The position numbers were made by a program, and so were the translations under genes. Positions 63,401 to 64,000 of a DNA stretch of 64,000 nucleotides are shown in pieces. The stretch comes from Plutella xylostella. Its lineage: Eukaryota; Arthropoda; Insecta; Lepidoptera; Plutellidae. Under the pieces are notes generated by a model. The model did no database searches. It had not been told where the DNA came from and saw only the letters and a program-made list of their open reading frames with translations. Position 1 is the first letter of the stretch. Each line of letters starts with the position of its first letter. The stretch spans positions 12,214,001 to 12,278,000 of the forward strand of contig NC_063995.1 in assembly GCF_932276165.1 (NCBI RefSeq), read 5' to 3'.

Positions 63401-64000
63401 AGTTTGCCTTTTTTGTGTTATACAGCCTGGTGGTTCTTTTCACGTTGAAGCCCATAGCCTTCTCCATCTTCAGTTGAAAGACTATACCGTTATGGTCCGA
63501 ACTCGTTAAATCTTCTACAACTCTCCAATCCTCCGCTACACCGTAGAGATCTGCTGCGCAGGCAGTCACGTCGACATGGCTAGCGTATGTTTTCCCTCCC
63601 CTTACAGTACTGAACGTTGGTATGTCTCCAACGTTCAGTATCTGTAAGTCCATCTCTTCAAGGGCTCCAGACATCTCTTCGCCTCTGTGGTCGACTGTGT
63701 TACTGCCCCACCATGTGCTCTTTGCGTTTGAATCGCCAGCCACAATAATTCGATTCGACCCCAGCTCGTCCCTTATCTTCTTCAGGTGCCCTAGGTAGGG
63801 CTCTATGGGTTGGTCCGGCTCAAAGTAAAAAGAGACAGCGAAAACTTCCCACGCAGTGGTTCTAACTTTCACCACCACAATATTGTTAGTGGTGAGTGTC
63901 GGGTACAGTGTTACGTCTAGGTCGTGGTCAAATATGGCTATTGCCGCTTTGACCACGCCATCCCTTTGGTTTGTGCACTGAAAAATCCTCGCCCCTCTAT
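60486..64000 (-). CDS. Telomeric LINE 2 ORF2 (partial, open to the window end)
   Basis: Open throughout. It keeps the endonuclease (GDSNAKSTWWGSNT, SSDHNGIVF), RT (SYRPIGLLPVLGKILEKM, QYGFMPQKSTEDSL, GCVQGSIGGPLLWN, AFADDVVLVFD), RNase H (IYTDGSKIDGK, YQAELLAIC, YSDSRSALE, KAHAGLAGNERAD) and the end motif CICDPSVNESILHIITEC. Collinear with LINE 1 ORF2, with many substitutions and few small indels. The reading continues past 63956 (RGARIFQCTNQRDG), so the true start is outside the window. Confidence 0.9.
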   Translation of the reverse strand, partial: RGARIFQCTNQRDGVVKAAIAIFDHDLDVTLYPTLTTNNIVVVKVRTTAWEVFAVSFYFEPDQPIEPYLGHLKKIRDELGSNRIIVAGDSNAKSTWWGSNTVDHRGEEMSGALEEMDLQILNVGDIPTFSTVRGGKTYASHVDVTACAADLYGVAEDWRVVEDLTSSDHNGIVFQLKMEKAMGFNVKRTTRLYNTKKANWEGFHEQLDLLLLDHRITEPEINKIASIDELDSLVVKFTEIIGQACLETMPKKKVNEKLALPWWSEELSKLKKDMMTKKRRVRCAAAVRKPKVIREYLEAKEMYEKNAKEAQIESWKSFCGKQDKEGLWEGIYRVIGRTTDRQEDLPLVSNGTQMDLCDSARVLAESFYPEDKSDRENAEHQQTREKAESVNDMSHDEQHDPPFTMVELIDAVKSFNPKKAPGGDGFTADICQHVIFKHPDLFLSLVNKCLTLQYFPTIWKSAVVVVLRKPEKDDYTNPKSYRPIGLLPVLGKILEKMTIGRLKWHILPTISTRQYGFMPQKSTEDSLYDLIQYIHAKINDRKIVTVVSLDIEGAFDNAWWPAIRVRLAEENCPINLRRVIDSYLQNRKVAVRYGGEEYTKSTNKGCVQGSIGGPLLWNLLLNPLLTGLEQHGDYCQAFADDVVLVFDGNTALDIQRQANAALAYVRDWGVRNKLNFGPQKTKAMVLTKKLKYDTPHLRMGGIDIGMSKEIKVLGLTIDEKLTFNSHVANVCKKALNIYKQLSRAARVSWGLHPEVIRLIYTAAVEPVIMYAASAWAPAAKKLGVQKQLNAVQRGFAQKLTRAYRTVSLNAALALAGVLPLDLRIQEAAALYEAKRGVLRPALGDVEVERVAVYADTPHPAEHMRLEFISLEDQQLVDLHNTQAVRIYTDGSKIDGKVGAALSLWSNGAEIKSVKLKLSPHCTVYQAELLAICEATRVVLKRKETSFGVYSDSRSALETVTNNNTRHPLALEVRQNIRTCKLQDKEISLFWIKAHAGLAGNERADHLAKEAALKSKKKPDYDQCPVSFAKRQIRLESLGEWNRRYIQGETASTTKAFFPDAIQAYRTVRKMTTDHVVTQVMTGHGGFSEYLNRFKCKDSPSCICDPSVNESILHIITECPVYGVDRINIEIELNIEVSKKNLSRLISNNDVREKFLQYCKKLAIRVANRNK

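Larger units (their letters stand above)
59983..64000 (-). mobile_element. Second telomere-targeted LINE (cut by the window end)
   Basis: The 3' end with 32-nt poly(T) on the plus strand abuts the TTAGG array. The 3' UTR is 59983-60485, followed by ORF2 running off the window. It has the same architecture as LINE 1 but clearly diverged coding sequence. Its 5' part lies beyond 64000. Confidence 0.92.

Overview
The window reads as nuclear DNA from a moth or butterfly (Lepidoptera). The telomere-type repeat is TTAGG, carrying two long R1-clade retrotransposons of the TRAS/SART telomere-targeting type. The AT-rich non-coding DNA is dense in repeats familiar from lepidopteran genomes. Genes have very GC-rich exons in AT-rich introns, with GT-AG splice sites. 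No bacterial-style operons, rRNA operons or CRISPR arrays are present.

Layout. 1-5.1 kb: decayed RTE-like LINE 3' end, a palindrome-rich repeat and non-coding DNA. 5.1-15.4 kb: two inverted copies of a 0.76-kb repeat about 8.7 kb apart, enclosing two minus-strand exons (7854-7947, 6369-6951) of a gene I cannot name, whose second exon encodes a tandem His-rich heptad repeat. 15.4-23.1 kb: MITEs, a candidate alternative first exon (17306-17348) and two decayed non-LTR retrotransposons, each interrupted by another repeat. 23.2-26.7 kb: a complete four-exon, plus-strand diamine (spermidine/spermine-type) N-acetyltransferase gene, about 207 aa, with a 1.36-kb hAT-like element in its last intron. 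28.4-41.6 kb: a minus-strand receptor guanylyl cyclase gene that I rebuilt as 12 coding exons. Splice phases agree at every junction and the CDS sums to 3,642 nt (1,213 aa). Its introns carry a DIRS-like tyrosine-recombinase retrotransposon, a palindromic-TIR element split by a 5S-derived SINE, an RTE tail and small MITEs. The two genes are tail to tail.

41.8-50.4 kb is a nest of insertions: a tRNA-derived SINE inside a MITE, a second 5S-derived SINE, and a 5.1-kb CR1/Jockey-type LINE with a 10-bp target duplication inside a common lepidopteran repeat. 50.8-64 kb looks telomeric: a (GTCAAT)68 satellite decays through GTCAAA-like units into TTAGG. A nearly complete telomere-targeted LINE follows, then 1.29 kb of TTAGG, then a second related LINE running off the window. 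TTAGG lies on the plus strand, so if this is a true chromosome end, the tip is to the right.

The most interesting signals are: (1) the two telomeric LINEs share an almost identical 3' terminal segment that folds as a closed three-way junction, although their coding regions have diverged; (2) the apparent passage from gene-bearing DNA to telomere; (3) the complete receptor guanylyl cyclase with a DIRS element in its intron; and (4) the His-rich heptad gene with phase-compatible alternative first exons. All assignments come from reading the sequence; no database search was run.
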